DNA of 64,000 nt from Moringa oleifera (GCA_021397835.1 JAJFZO010000645.1:1302001-1366000), one strand, 5' to 3'. Positions 13,050-27,014 are shown, counted from the first letter of the stretch. Notes: generated from the sequence alone by a model not told the origin. Translations and numbers: made by a program.

Positions 13050-13680
13050 GAGAAAATTGATACCAAGGAAGACTATAAAACCTTCTGATAATTACGTGTT
13101 GCCAAGAATTAAGGCTATTAAAAACTTCATGATGATGGTGAAATGAAGGTTGTCTTCAAGACTACACCATTTGGCCATTTTTAAAACATGACTAATATGA
13201 AGTTCAGTGGCATGATTGTCCATAATTTCCTTCTATATGAGATAGAGCAGCCCTGCGTTGACATGATGACCTTCTTACTAAGTAAGCACGAGGTTTAGTT
13301 TTGTAGAATTCTATTTAATTACGGGCCTAAAATTTGGTGAATTTCCATATAAAAGTGCATTGAAGGTAAGCTTATGGCATTGCAAATATATATTTTGGGA
13401 GATTCGGGAGGTTTAATAGGGAGGCAATGAATGCAATATCATGGGTAGCTGATGAGAGAGATATCTAGATCATCATCCCCCATGATATCTGTATTTTGTG
13501 GATGAGTTGGAGAAGTTTAACAGCCTTATGAAGCATCTTGCCATATTTTACCTTCTTAGTAAAATTTAGGAAAGCTATTGCGAATCGCACATGTAAGGGT
13601 ATCATGATATACAATTTGTATGGCCTCACATAGGAATTATAGGTATGTTTGCATTTTTATTATAAATATTTTGTTAGTTT
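13050..13680 (+). pseudogene. Decayed DUF1985 transposon gene fragment
   Basis: Translations across two frames give PFGHF, then MKFSGMIVHNFLLYEIEQP, then after a frameshift FSFVEFYLITGLKFGEFP, then IYNLYGL near 13610. These match in order the hallmarks of the plant DUF1985 domain (F.G...H..LLR..., then FSL.EF.LITGL..G.FP). DUF1985 genes are typically carried by plant DNA transposons, often with an Ulp1-like protease. Stops and frameshifts make this copy non-functional. I did not find the Ulp1 catalytic part downstream. Confidence 0.65.
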
Positions 13681-13780
13681 ATTAGTATATTTACAAATAA
13701 GTAATTAATGTGGTTTTATTTGAATTTTAATTTTTTGCTTATAAACACAAAGTTTTATGTTTGACGTAATCTCCATGTTA

Positions 13781-14519
13781 GGTTCTTGTGGCCACATGGG
13801 TATCATTTCACACCCTTTCTTGGATCTTGTGATGGACATTTACCAAGATGCCTAGAGCATATTATATGGAGAAATACTTCACAAACAAGGTAAGATTATG
13901 AGCTTTTCTTTTTTATGTGTATTTTTTAAATTTGTAAACTAAATTATGTATTATTATTAGTAAATCTTATACAGATGTTTGCTAAGAGATGCCTCACGTC
14001 ATCATAGATCGAGTTAGAGGCTCTATATTATCAAGGGGTTTTATATACCCCATTTTCGATATGCATGGGCATTAAGCTTAAGTAACTTTGCCTATTGCAT
14101 TTAGTGGAGATGGGCATTTGGTAGAGTTTCATGGTGAGAGGCTGACTGAGATTCACGAATTACGAGAGGTAAGAGCAACCATGACTTATTGTTTGAAAAG
14201 TTAATGTTTGTTAATATTATGTTTTGTTATAGTAAAGAACAAAGATGATGGAAGGTACGGTACACAAGGTGGGGAACGAAGTTGAGAGAGATATGAAAGG
14301 GATACAAAAAGTAAAGGAGCTAAAAGAGTTTATGCATAATAATGATGGTAAGATACATGAAATCTAAAAGAAAGGAGGAAAGCTCATGCAGGAAGCTCGA
14401 TGATGCTTAGCCATTTGGATTTAAGGCATTGAGATTTAAGATGGAGAGGTAATAAGCATGAGGTCCATAGAAGGATAGATGAAGACGATGGAAAGTTAAG
14501 ATTAAAGCCTAGAATGATG
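13781..14519 (+). repeat. Tandem duplication inside the DUF1985 remnant, unit 1
   Basis: Begins GGTTCTTGTGGCCACATGGG. The next unit begins with the near-identical word 739 bp later, and similarity runs through the whole unit. It contains exon-like pieces: a stretch translating as PRAYYMEKYFTNK that ends at a GTAAG donor, then an ACAG acceptor before ATGTTTGC, and later a charged coiled-coil-like stretch rich in K, E and V. The placement directly after the DUF1985 stretch suggests the same decayed gene. Confidence 0.75.
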
Positions 14520-15262
14520 GGTTCTTGTGGTCACATGGGTATTATCTCACGTGTTTCCTTGGATCTTACAATAGACATTTACTAAGATGCCTAGAACATA
14601 TTTTATGGAGAAATACTTCACAAACAAGGTAAGATTATAAGCTTTTCTTTTTTATGTGTATTTTTTAAATTTATAAACTAATTTATGAATTATTATTATT
14701 AAATCTTATGCAAATGTTTGCTAAGAGATACCTCACGTCATCACACATCGAGTCAGAGGCTCTATATTATCGAGGGGTTTTGTATACCCCACTTTCGATA
14801 TGCATAAGCTTTGAGCTTAAGCAACTTCACCTGTTGTATTTGGTGAAGATGAACATTTGGTAGAGTTTCATGGTGAGAGGTCGACTGAGGTTCACGAATT
14901 AAGAGAGGCGAAAGTAGCCATGACTTATTATTTAAAAAGTTAATGTTTGTTAATATCATTATTTGTTGTAGCAAAGAACAAAGAGGATGGAAGGCAGGAT
15001 ACATAAAGTTGAGAATGAAGTTGAGAGAGACGCGAGAAGGATACAATAAGTAAGGGAGCTAAAGGTGGTGATGCTTAATAATGGCAGTAGAATACATAAG
15101 ATGTAAGAGAAATGAGGAAAGCTCATACAGGAAGCTTGATGATGCTTAACCATCTAGATTTGAGGCATTGAGATTTAAGATGAAGAGGTGAGAATGGGCA
15201 TGAGGTCCATAGAAGGACAGATGAAGACGAGGACAAGTAAGATGAAGGCCATGGAAAGATGC
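14520..15262 (+). repeat. Tandem duplication inside the DUF1985 remnant, unit 2
   Basis: Second, directly repeated unit of the 739-bp block, starting GGTTCTTGTGGTCACATGGG. It shares CTCACGTCATCA, AGAGTTTCATGGTGAGAGG and GGAAAGCTCAT with unit 1. Scattered substitutions and small indels show the duplication is not recent. The right edge fades near the CGAGGACAAG stretch. Confidence 0.75.
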
Positions 15263-15504
15263 ATTAAAGCTTGGACCGACATGGTTTCATGGTAGTATAA
15301 GGAGTTGATAAGCCTTATGCACACCATCATTGATAAATAAACCGTCAATTGTGTCATCTTTTTTGTCTCCTACTTGCAATCCCCTTAATGTTGGGTAAGT
15401 GAACTTCTAGTAGATATATGTATATATTTCATTTCATCATTACATTAAATCTTGCACATTATTTTGGCTTTCATTATTTACATTTTTTGTCAGTAAGGGC
15501 AAGG

Positions 15505-15600
15505 AAGTTCGATGATGAAAGAGTCGTGATGATAATGATGACAATGACATGAAGGTGATGGTGATAATGATGATGATAGTGACATGATGGTGATGACTTT
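15505..15600. repeat. GATGAT-rich simple repeat
   Basis: Imperfect GATGAT/GATAATGAC repeats over about 95 bp, with units such as GTGATGATAATGATGAC. No coding context. Confidence 0.7.
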
Positions 15601-18000
15601 AATTTATTATATAGGGTTATTACTAGGTATAGTGGAGGTTATAGAGGTTGATAAAATGGCCCATATGCCATTGCATAGTGCTTATGCAACAAACGTAATG
15701 GTTGTAATTGCCTTACAGCCATAAGAAAAGGTTGGTGCACTTAACGCATCAGCTTCATAGCCATTGTAAGAGATTGATACAATAGCATCAATTGGTGAAG
15801 GTCATAAGAAGCATGCTACTAGGACTTATAAGCAATCTTGGTAGCTTAACAATCCCTACATTAACCCTAATGTGCATAGAAAATAAGCCAAAGGTGGATC
15901 ATAAAATTAACCCACAAGTACTTATGTCAACTGCTTTTATACATGAGTACATTGCCATAAAAAAATTTGATAAGAGGTAAGCATATTTCTTTAGTTACAA
16001 AATTGATTCATGTAGGCACATTGCATTATTTTAATTCATAAAATTTAATGTAAAACAAGACATTCGATTAGACTTCCAATTAGTGGTAAATTTTTTGAGA
16101 CTCTTTGAGACTGAGTTTGCATGGTTGTATAACTCATATGTTTGTTATTAATAAAATTTCACTAATGCATTTATCTTATGAATCATAATATACTATTTGG
16201 TTGACTTTGTTTTGCATGTTGAAAGGTAGTTACATGTGCTTAGAAACACTAACACCATTTTCAAACCTCTATAATCACGATGTCTACTTGGTAGCCTTTT
16301 CTCATTTGTGAGTATTATTAATCATGATTTTCTTATCACAATACTCGTAAGTACATGAATCACTCAAACAATGAAGTAAGTCCTAAGATCGAGTTATCAT
16401 CCTTTGGGATTGAGTAAAGACTCAAGTAAGTACTATTAGTAACCAAGTCTGACTTAATTTAGAGACCCAAATTTTGATTAATTGCATGAAATAAATTAAA
16501 AATATATATTAAAGTTCCAAGTAAAGATTATTGCAAGTAAGACAGAGAAGTAGCAATTAAATATGATCTTATAATAGAAGTATACGAGAAAATTGGCTTT
16601 ATTCAATTTCTTAATTGTTTCGTTGATTTAATCCAAGTCATCTTTCATCATCCTGTTATCCTTCTTAAGTGTGGAATGAATGATTTATGTTCATCTTAGG
16701 CTCTCCCAATATTATAAGGTTTAAGGTTCATAATAACATGAAGTTGTACCTCGTTTATTAATACCTACCAGTTCTCACTAATCTAGGTCATCTTTTGTCA
16801 TCCATTACTCATCTAAGTTGTTGAAAGAGTGATTTATACCCACCTTAAGCCTTAAGTACCTTTCAATATCTTAAAGTATGAGGTTCACACTTCCCTTATG
16901 TCTTAGCTTTTTTATTGACTACCTAAACACTAAATCTTTCACAATATATCATAGAGCCTAAGTTGTACCTTACTTATGCCTAAACCAGGGGTTAACTCTC
17001 TTAAGTGTCGAACCTGCGGTCCTTCAAATATCTTAACCTATATTTTTCTAATCATGCAAGAAAGGACTAATAAGGAAAAACAACTAATCTAAAATTCTTT
17101 AAGCTTAAGTATCTCTCCATATCATAAAGTCTAAAGTTGTGTTTTAACCTATGTCTCATCTAGGGTTACCTCTATTAGGTGTCAAAACCTTCAATCGCAA
17201 TCATTCTTTGTATGTTAATTTAAAAGAGATAAGAAAAATTATGAGGCAAGCATAAATAAGAATACAATATTTGTTAACAATGATCAACCATCCAAACACT
17301 CCTTAAAAGGAACTACATCAATTTTCCAAGTAGTTGGACTTAGGTCTTATAATCATATTCAAAAATACAATTGTATTCAAATACAATCAAAAAAATTCTA
17401 TACAAATCAACATAAAGATAAAGAAAATACAAAATACAAGAGTTAGAGAATTTCAATGAAGATTTTTAGTCTTTTCTAGAATCCTCCTCTTTCATGCATA
17501 CTTAATCCTTAATATTCTTCCTTCAATCTTGTGTTTTCTCCTCAAATTCTTCAATCTTTGCTCGAAATCTTCTCTCTAAGGCTGCCTTGGGTCCCTTAAG
17601 GGAGTCCTTAAGATGTGTTTCTCTAACTCTCGAAGATGACTTAAAAATAACCTTTTATACCTCATGCTCCTCTGTCCTAATGTTGTTGGGTAGGGTGGAT
17701 GCTATGTAGTGAGAATTAAGTATCGCTGCAACATTAAAAGGTGAACTAAAGGTTGTTCATGATCTACCATTATAGCATTGAGCTACTACCCACTCAGGCT
17801 TTATTTTCTTGCAACAATGGGAATAATCCTCACTGTAGTATGTGGCTTTTGTCCGCCTGATGCTAAACCTCCTAAAACTTTCAACATAGAATTTGTAACT
17901 TTATCTCTTAGTGTTCTAATATAGACACTAATTTTAGTAAGATAACATTATCTAATGAAGAGTTAAAGAAGAAACAACTATCACTAATTAGGTTTGGATT
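15601..18000. other. Spacer, probably repeat-derived, no gene recognised
   Basis: Base composition is more mixed than in the flanking AT tracts, which suggests old transposon sequence. The only open frame of note (15792-15980) is 62 codons and unremarkable. No domain, LTR boundary or RNA gene could be supported. Confidence 0.4.
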
Positions 18001-18008
18001 TTGTAGGT

Positions 18009-18155
18009 TGGATCAGTTCAAGCAATTAAATCAAAGGGATCGAATTGTTAAAACAATAATTGACCAACAAAGATTGACCACTAAGGATCAACCAAAAAAT
18101 AGCGACCACCAAGGATCGACAAATAAAGGCCAATCATCAAGGATCAGCTATTAAG
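18009..18155. repeat. Short GGATCA/GACCA repeat array
   Basis: Seven or more variants of GGATCAACCAA in under 150 bp (GGATCAGTTCAAG, GGGATCGAATTG, TTGACCAACAAAG, TTGACCACTAAG, GGATCAACCAAAAA, GGATCGACAAATAAA, GGATCAGCTATTAAG). The words are the reverse complement of the units in the array at 20825-21137. Confidence 0.55.
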
Positions 18156-20824
18156 TTTATCATCAGTTGGTATATTGAACTAAAACTATTTGCTCATTTG
18201 AATTTAAAGCAAATTGATAGAGCATTTAATTATGGATATAAAGAATGGATTTGAAAAAAGAAATGAATACCTACTAATAAAAAAGGATTACAAAAGGGAG
18301 ATCAAATTATATATATATATATATAAAGTCAATACATTCATTGAAATGGTTCATCTTTTTTTCCTTTTTATGGATTAAAAGATTCGGTAATAAGCACTAC
18401 AACTTTAGTCAATATGTGGTAAATTAAGGGATTGACCATTAGCTTTTTCATGATAGTAGAAGAGGGGTCAACTATTGAATAGGACTACCTAGAAAAGGTG
18501 CAACTCATACAATTTGGAGATATAGGGTCAAGGATTTTATTTGGATCGCATTCTTCATTTTCTCTCAAATCTTTCAATATATTTTAGCACATTTAAACCC
18601 TTCACTCTTGCAGAATACTTGACCACTTCTATCTCACTTGCCTTTAGCTCTTTTTACCAAGTATTTGGTAAATTCCAACTGTCGATTTACTTCAGCCTTA
18701 ACTTTCTAGTCTTTACAATTTTTAAAGCCAAATCCTAGTCTTTCTAGGCCAATTACTTCTTTAGATCTTTTTCTTGGCCTTCAAAAAAGCACCTTGCATA
18801 ATAATAGCCTTAATAGCTTTTTCGAGCTTTTAAAAGGTTTGATCTAATGCATTGTCATTAGATTAATAACTTTCTAAAACCAAAATTATCCTTTGAGCAA
18901 CCTGTATAATAAGAAACAATGATCGATAAGGATTTATTAAAGAAAATCTTCGAAGGAAACTACAAAGAGAAAATGGGGTGAAAAATAAACCACACACAAG
19001 CTCATCATGAGCCCATATCAAAGCCAGATCTTTTTTCTTATTAATGGTGAATAACTGGTTGTTGATGGGGAATATAGCCTTTTACATGAACTCCTAAGCT
19101 TGTGAGTGATTGATTATACTTCTTAAAGTCTTTAGATTTCATTAGAAGATGAGCCGATTACCCTCTATTACGTGTAGATCTAAAGAAGCATCTATTGGCA
19201 ATTGATAGGATGCTAAGGAGCTGCATTGATGAAGGAGATAAGTTTCTTACTTTTTTAACCCTACCTTTCATTAAAAGAAGGTAGGGTGGGTCCTTTTGAA
19301 TTCGTGGTGGTAATCTTTAACTAAGGGTTAATCTTCTCACTCGTTCTAATTAGAACTCTTTAGGGCTTGGTCTTACCACATGGAGTAGAGCTAAAAATAG
19401 ACTTCTCAGCCAACTCCTTTACCATAGAAAGGTAGGTAATTCTTGCTAATCTAGGTTGTGATTTAAGGAAGATTCATACAAAGGGAAAATAATTAAAAGA
19501 AAAAAGCAAAAGTACAAAGATAAAGTAGACAAGATACTTTAACTTATTAACGAATGAAACTTTGAGGCAAAACCATTAGAAGGATTAACGAGGTCTAAGG
19601 ACTCGACCAAAGGGATGGGTGCCTAATTTGGGTTGAAGACAAGGGTTTAAAAATAGGGCTCGGACAATAACTAGATAATGGAGTAAAAGGTATGGATTCT
19701 AAAGAAATCTAAGACTAGTGTTCGAGCTTATAACTTGAACTAGATTTAAATTGTTCAAACACAATGGAGTTACTGGCCTAAACTTGTAACCCTTTTCTAT
19801 TTGATCCTTAGCATGATATGCTTCTATACCACAAGTACTAGGGATGATTTAACAAAGCTTGGTAGACCTTCTTTAAGTGGTCGAGTAAGTTTAAACTATC
19901 CCTATGCTTCTTGTTAGGGACTAGCCAAATGTTTAGACCTGACATAATTGCATCCCATGATGCCTAAAAGAATGCATTGTGCCAACCCTTATTAAAGTCA
20001 GGGAACCCTTTTCAAAAAAGGTCAGCTTTTTAGAATTGAAATACAAGATTTCTTCACTAACACCTATATCATACCTATTTGATTTTAATTCGTAAAATCT
20101 AGCAAAAACAACCAAACATAAAAAAGAGATCTAAATTTTTAAAAATTTTTGCCATAAAAGTGACTAGACACCACTAAATATTAGGTAAAAATTAGGAAAA
20201 GGAAATGTGGAAGCATTCATAGACATTTAGGAAGAAAGGGTGAAAAGAGAGCCTTTACCCACTCCTTAGTCAGAGTTTAAAGATGATGATGGCACCAGGA
20301 TGTTGGGTCCATAGCCGATCATTCTCATAAGGTGCAATGAGCTTAATAGTTTTAGGAAAGGAGAATCAGCTCTAATTCTAGTAAGCTCTATAATAAAAAC
20401 AAGAAAAGGTGTTAAGCTGCCCATCTTTGTCTAAGAAAAAGAAATTTTAGGAAAGAAAGGAAATAAAAATTATCAAAGATTAAAAGTTATGATTATTGAT
20501 GTTAAAAGAGATCAATTTGGAGGAATTGCTTTAAAAAATAATTATTATGAGAGAACAGCAAGGGCTCGACCAAGGATATGTAGAAAAATGATCCAAAGAG
20601 TGAATGATTAGGAATCTTCAATCAAAGATAAAGGAATGTATGCGAAGAGTGAACAATGGCTAACAGGAAGAAAGAAGAAAAAAATGTTAAAATAAAGCTG
20701 TTGAGAAGTGGCTCTGATCTATTTAAAGTTTTAGGTCCGCTTTTAACCCGTCGACCCATTCTATTACCCATTTGATAAAACACTTTGTAACCAAACACTT
20801 AACCCAGATTTCTTTATCCGAATA
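18156..20824 (-). other. Possible decayed transposon body between two opposing arrays
   Basis: On the - strand, 18800-18540 reads as broken charged segments such as ELKASEIEVVKYSARVKGLN, resembling coiled-coil stretches of plant transposon proteins. The - frame at 19933-20115 reads MVVFARFYELKSNRYDIGVS and could be part of a plant transposon protein. Stops interrupt everything. The family assignment is a guess. An (AT)n run lies at 18309-18326. Confidence 0.3.
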
Positions 20825-21137
20825 CTCTAAATTCCTTAAGTCATCACTTTGATTGATTTGGCTACTTTAATTCCTAATAGTCACTATAATTACTTAGCTG
20901 ATCCTTTTAATTCCTTAGTTGATCCCTCTATAAGTCTAATTGATCACTCCAAGTCCCTAACCAATCACATGATCTTTGTTCAATCACTACAATTGCTTAG
21001 TTGATCATTCTAATTGTTTAGTTGATCCCTTCAATGGTTTGGTTGATCACTCTAGTTTTATAAATGATCACTCTTACCTTTCACTGATCATTGCAATTCT
21101 ATAGCCAATACCTTGACCTTTTGCTGATCACTCAAGG
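20825..21137. repeat. Degenerate minisatellite, TTAGTTGATC unit
   Basis: About twelve variants of a 21-25 bp unit such as AATTGCTTAGTTGATCATTCT, AATTGTTTAGTTGATCCCTTC and GGTTTGGTTGATCACTCT. The reverse complement of the unit is the core word of the array at 18009-18155. Confidence 0.65.
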
Positions 21138-24100
21138 TGATTTATTTTCTAGATCGAATATACTTTTTCATAGTTAACCATTGTTAAGTGCGCATTGCAC
21201 CCTTATAAAGTATGGAGCACATTCATAACCTATTCATACCATTCAACATTGATTGGGACATTTAAGCATTCTAGAATTCATTCTAAAAGAGGAACTCTGC
21301 TAGGGTTTTTGTTATTTGCAAGTTTTTCTTTCTTTTTCTATCTAAGTCATGCAGTAGTTAGTTTAGGAATTATAAATTAGATTTCTTTGATATTAGAAGA
21401 TGTAAACAATTTTTTTAAATAAAATTAGGATCAATTGCTAGAAGTAATGGTAGAATTAAATAGTAATATAGAATATTATGCTTTTATTTCTCAATATCGA
21501 TTATGTTTTCATCAAACCAAGTTATTGTCCACTTAATCACTATGGCCTAACACCCTTGCATATGTTGTTGGACTTTGAACCATTAAAGCATACTAGCTTG
21601 CAAATTCTCACTAATTGAAGATGATATACTACTGGTCACGTTAAGATCTATGGTTCACTGTGATGAAAAATCATTTAATGATTATAATTACATAACAATT
21701 ATTGTGCTTACATAAATCATAATATAAAAGAAAAAGTGAATTAACAACAATTATGTTCAACAAAGATGATGATAAAGCCTAAATGCAAAAATTTTCACTT
21801 AGTGTCTTATTTGGGTATATTTTAAGGTTTAGACTCCTTAAGAGTATAGGCCAATTTCTAAAGTTTTTCTAATCTGTATTAGATGGGCTTTTTAGAGTAC
21901 TAAAAGATTATAGTTTTCTAAAATTCTTTTATTTTCATCTATTTACACATTATTAAAGGATCATTAATAGCAATCAAAATAAGGTTGAAACACTGCTCCA
22001 TCCTCATTTTTAATTTTGTAGTGTGATAGTCCAGGTAGAGGGCTCGTGTATGTATGTGTATTTTGGTGCACTATGTCTAGAGGAAAAACAACACCAACTA
22101 CATAACAATTCTACATTTAAATTCTTTACTACTGTAACAAATGTTCTTTTAAGAAGAATGAATAATAGATAAATAAAAAATTATAAAATAAATGTAAAAT
22201 ATAACACATAATTAATTTATTTATTTGACTCAATAAACACTCGAAAATTTTGCTTATTTATGTCTTCAATGGAGCCGTCAAGTTATCGAAACGTGATTAT
22301 AACGCGAAGTAGTCGATCTTCCTATTAAACCTTAATTTGTTAACTAAAATGAAATAGAGTTATCACTGATCATTGTAAATGTGATTGTTCACCTTAACAA
22401 AAAATTTATCCAATTTTTGTTATTTCTAAGTTTATAATAGGTTAATAAAATTGTATATTTAATTTATGAAATCAAATTTAGATTTAAGAGGATTTTAGGA
22501 GTCAAATGGGAATGGTGAGCACCCACTAATCTTGTCTTGAAATTGCTATAAATCTAAATTATATATTATAATATATTATTTATATAAAAATATTTTTAAA
22601 AAATAAATAAATGTCATAACTAATTTGTTAAAAAAATATAAAGAGAATTAACGTTACGACAAACCCTTAAAAAAAACTTTTAATCTCATTTATTATTTAT
22701 ATTTGAGTTTTTATTACTATTATTTTTTTAAAATTGAGTCATTAGATAAATGAATATTACAAATATTTTTCACCTCAAACAAATAAAACGAAATGGTCAT
22801 TATTATTTAGTTTTTTATTTATTTTATTTTATAAATAAAATTTAATATAAATTTAAAATAATAATAATAATAATAATTTAATTTTTCATTATTAAAATTA
22901 AAATTATTGTTTTACAAAAAAATATTATCAAAATATTGATTTACATTTTTATCATTTCAAAAAATTTGAATGAACTCATCTTACTTTAGAAATATTTAAA
23001 AAAAATTGTCCTTATGATAATTTTTAGATTCTGGTATCGAATTAAATTTGTTTATTATTAAATTTTTCTAATTATTTAAAAAATTAAAAAGTATACATTT
23101 ATATCACATGAACAAAGTTATTTGAAAGAAACAATACACAATAACAAAATTTGCATAATTAGTAATGAAATAAATCATTAAAAGCGAAAATATAAATTTC
23201 TTGCAACTAAACCCTAAATCCAATTTGATCAAAACCCATTATTGTAAATAACATTGATCTAGTGAAATGGTCATCCAATATAAACATATTCTTAGATTAA
23301 ATTCATCATTTTTTGAAACTCTTTTATCATTATTATCAAGTCCAATACTCATACTTCTTTTAGAAAAAAAAAATAGTGATGCCCAAAATTAGAGTGCAAA
23401 AATCATTTTTTAAAAATAAAACCCAACATTAAAAAAATATCTCAAATTATAAAATCTTTCCCATTATTTTTCCCCCTTCTCACCTAGTCCTTGTTTTTCT
23501 CATGCAAATTTTTTATCCTCACATCCTCCACAAATATGCATCACGTAAACAAGGAAATTAACATGAAATTGATGGAAACTCTTACCTCAAATCACAAATA
23601 AGTTGCCTCTTCTTTTTTTTTTCCCCCTTGTTTATCCTTTAATTTCTATTTTTCCTTTTTCTTTTGTTCTTCCCTCTCTCCCTCCCTTTCTCTTTTTACT
23701 ACTCAGATTCCATGAATACCGCATTCGTTATGATTGCATTTTTGCTTTTGATTACTCTTTTTTAATTGCACTTTCTTTTAATCACTCACTCAATCGATCG
23801 CATTATGTTCTTCTGTTATCTCTCTCTTCGTCTTTATTTTGAGTTTCCCTTTTCATAGCATTTTTCACACGTGTGAGGAAGATATGTCGAGTAACTTCTT
23901 TATATTGTTGGTACTATTGATCATGAGATTCATTACAAAAGAATCAATCTTTGTTGGTTACAATGACAGTGATTTAAGAGAAGATTCAGATAATCACAAG
24001 AGTATAGCGGAGATATGTTTTCAATATTGATTCAGCTGCAGTTTCTTGATCTTTAAAGAAACAATCTGTTGTTGCTCTCTCTGCGCAACTAATTGTCAAG

Positions 24101-25138
24101 CCTTTTAGCTAAGGTGGATGATGAAAGAATTGAAGTGTTTATCAAGACAAAGGATAAACTTGGCATTGCTCAAGTCTAGATTAAGGGGCTTGGAGGATTA
24201 ATCCAACTTTCTTAGAATCGTAAGAGACACAATGATATTCTAAGTCTCATTCATGTATTTGTTTTATTCATGCATTTATGTTCATTCGTGCATCTATGTT
24301 AAGTAAATTCACGCATTATTATAGTTAGAATGTATGTTGAACTAGTATAAACAGGTGTTATATTTTATGTAAATCAATTATTCCTAAGTGATTCAAAAGC
24401 AATATCAAAGGGTGAAATTCTTTCAAGAAAACAATACTCTTCTCTAGAATTGTGTTGCTTTCCAAGTTCTTCAAGCAATAGCGATTTCCTCTTCTTGTCT
24501 TATTAGTGAAAGACTAAAAAGTTCGCAGAGAGTACCCGCACACTTCCAACAGACTTGACATATTCTTAGAGCATTATGTGTACTTGCTGCGGCTGGTTGT
24601 TAATATTTGTAAAATTTAAATCTAGGGCACTGAGCGTCTGCACCTTCTTAAGATTGCCCTGTGGACTGCCAAGACTGGAAGACATGCGTCTCTATGTAAT
24701 AATTCATACCACAAAATATTTAAGATCAACATTAATGGAAAGAGAAATCCTCGGCACTCAAATCCTCAATGGTATAATGAAAATCTAATAGGTACAAAGT
24801 TAAAACTCCTCAAGCTATTATGTCTTATAATTCAAAGCTAAAAGAAAGATAGATTTTGATGAATCATCTTTCACCAGAGAGGCTATAGAAAAGAAAAGGC
24901 ATCATCATTTCATCTGAATCCCTCTTCCCCTTTCTCCCTAAAAAAGGAAGGAGTTGGGAGATTGTTTTCCCAATGACTCCTACCATATTGTCACAAAATG
25001 GTTCTCATGTCATACATGAAGGAGAATTCCAATGTTAGTGCCATGAAGTCATATAATAACACTAGTTTAATAAACAAACCATATGTTTGTCAGCTAAAAT
25101 TGCCAAGCAAAATATGAGAAGATCCTACTTGGGACTTA
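21138..25138. other. Long AT-rich spacer, no gene recognised
   Basis: Contains an (ATA)n run at 22856-22878 and homopolymer tracts. Open frames at 21195, 23603, 23839 and 24576 are each under 80 codons, low-complexity or without motifs. No RNA gene or element boundary is recognisable. Confidence 0.5.
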
Positions 25139-27014
25139 TCACTCCCGAGCATTGCAAAGCCCGAATGGGAATGGCAAGAAAACAGGAGGGGGAAGGGGAG
25201 AACTAAACTGAACTACAACTTGGAGAAACTTAAAGAAGGTCCTATATTTGGTGACACTTAACAAAAAACCCATGGAGACTGAGATCTTCGAGTCAGTTGT
25301 ATGATTTTCCCAAAATACAAAAGAGGAGTCTTCCATGAACACAGACTTGCATGTCCCTGCAAAGTGCAAAAAACCCAGAGTCAACTCTTGATGCTTTTTG
25401 CTTCGAAAGGAGAGAAAATTCCAAATTGTCTTAATGCAAATATTTGACTGCATCAACAGCATAAAAAGAGCAGAATTAAATCATAAGAAGACAACTACCG
25501 GAGATACCAAAGTCAAACTAGGAGAACCCTGAGAGCGTGACGAATGCTAAAGACAACGGTAACATTATTTCATGCAGATTTGACTTCTCTTTAATTTAAA
25601 AAATAACAGCCATGAAGCTGTAAGGCACTAATGAGCCAGTAATGAAAATTCTTTCTTCTTCTTGTAATATACATAAGCTTGAAGAAGACCAAACTCTTTG
25701 GGTGGAGATGTACAAATTTCAGCTTTTCTGAATGCAAGTGCCCTAAGTGCCAAGAAGGCAAAAGATCAGAAACTGTGGGAACAGGCTGAGGCCTTCTGGT
25801 ATCATATGAAGCATTGCTTTCTGCTCAGTTAAAAAGTGTCCCACCATTGGTTCACCAGTGGATCAATCCAGCTTAAGATGCCTGGTCCCATTGAGAGTTG
25901 GTACCACCAAAGGTAATATAAGAAGACAATTTTAATATATTATTGTGGTGTGTAAGGCAGTCTGCTCACTGACAAAATTGCATGAGTAGAATCACATGAA
26001 TTTTTATTTTCTTATTGACAATTATAACATAAGAGTTCAAATTTTCAATAGAGACATCAACAAGAGGATCCCACATAAGCTGCCAAAATAAATTAAAAAC
26101 TCTATCTTCAAACCTGCAAAATTATTCTGGCAAGAGCAATCAAGCTTACCCAATTGATTTACTAGTTAAAATCTTACATAAAAGATAATAGAGTAACAAT
26201 CTCCGAATTATATAAGTTTATGTCAAATTAAAAGGAACTTAATTTCATACTACTTACTCTATTTGATGAGTTTTTTCAATGGTTTACTCTTGGATTACGC
26301 AATACAGAAGCCTACCTATTTGCCCTACAGCTTTGTCCTAAGTGTTTACAGTAAACTACCCATATGGAATGGCATACCTGCTCACTAATTAAAGTACATG
26401 CACCCAAAACTTAAAAGCTAGCAGATATAAACTTTTTCACCTAGAGATGGAAAAGGCGTCGTTGTTGAAAAGAAAAGGAAGATAAAAGTCAACTTTTGGA
26501 TTGTCCACATTTTATAGTGAAAACTGAAAAGTAGCTCATCTAATTCACATTTAATTTCTTTTAGCCGCCTAACTTGCAATATCAAAAAAAATATAAGAGT
26601 TTAGGTGAATTTTAACGTGCTCAAAAGTTAAATTACTGGCAGAGACTAACCCTTGATAATGTGCAAGAGTATCATAGATAGATAAGAAAAGAATATTTGT
26701 GTGAGCATCCTAAGACCAGACCAGCACTCGTGACACTGCCAGCACAGAGATAGAAAGCAAAATAGAAACAGGGAAAAGAAATTGAGAACAAAGAGACAAG
26801 AAAAGAAACAAGACCCATATGTACTCCAACTCATTGACTGTCCCATGCAAGACAATGTGTCAGAGAAATCAAAATTAAAATGAATCCAGAACCCAACATA
26901 AACAGTAAAAAGCATTAACACACACTTACCGATGAAATCCAGAATTTCAGGTATGTTAATCAATTTAACACGTCACTAATATTTTACGTACCTGTACTTT
27001 CTCATCCTTTTTCT
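25139..27014. other. 3' flank of IDD gene B
   Basis: Downstream of the - strand IDD gene. The part nearest 27014 should include its 3' UTR; a GTACGT word follows soon after the stop on the - strand and could be a UTR donor. A 107-codon - frame (25139-25462) and a 105-codon - frame (26646-26963) show no recognisable domain. A non-coding transcript or UTR exon is possible but unproven. Confidence 0.4.

Noticed and set aside
25139..25462. 107-codon - frame beside the 3' end of IDD gene B
   Set aside because: No motif. It may be UTR or a non-coding transcript, but nothing in the sequence proves a gene.
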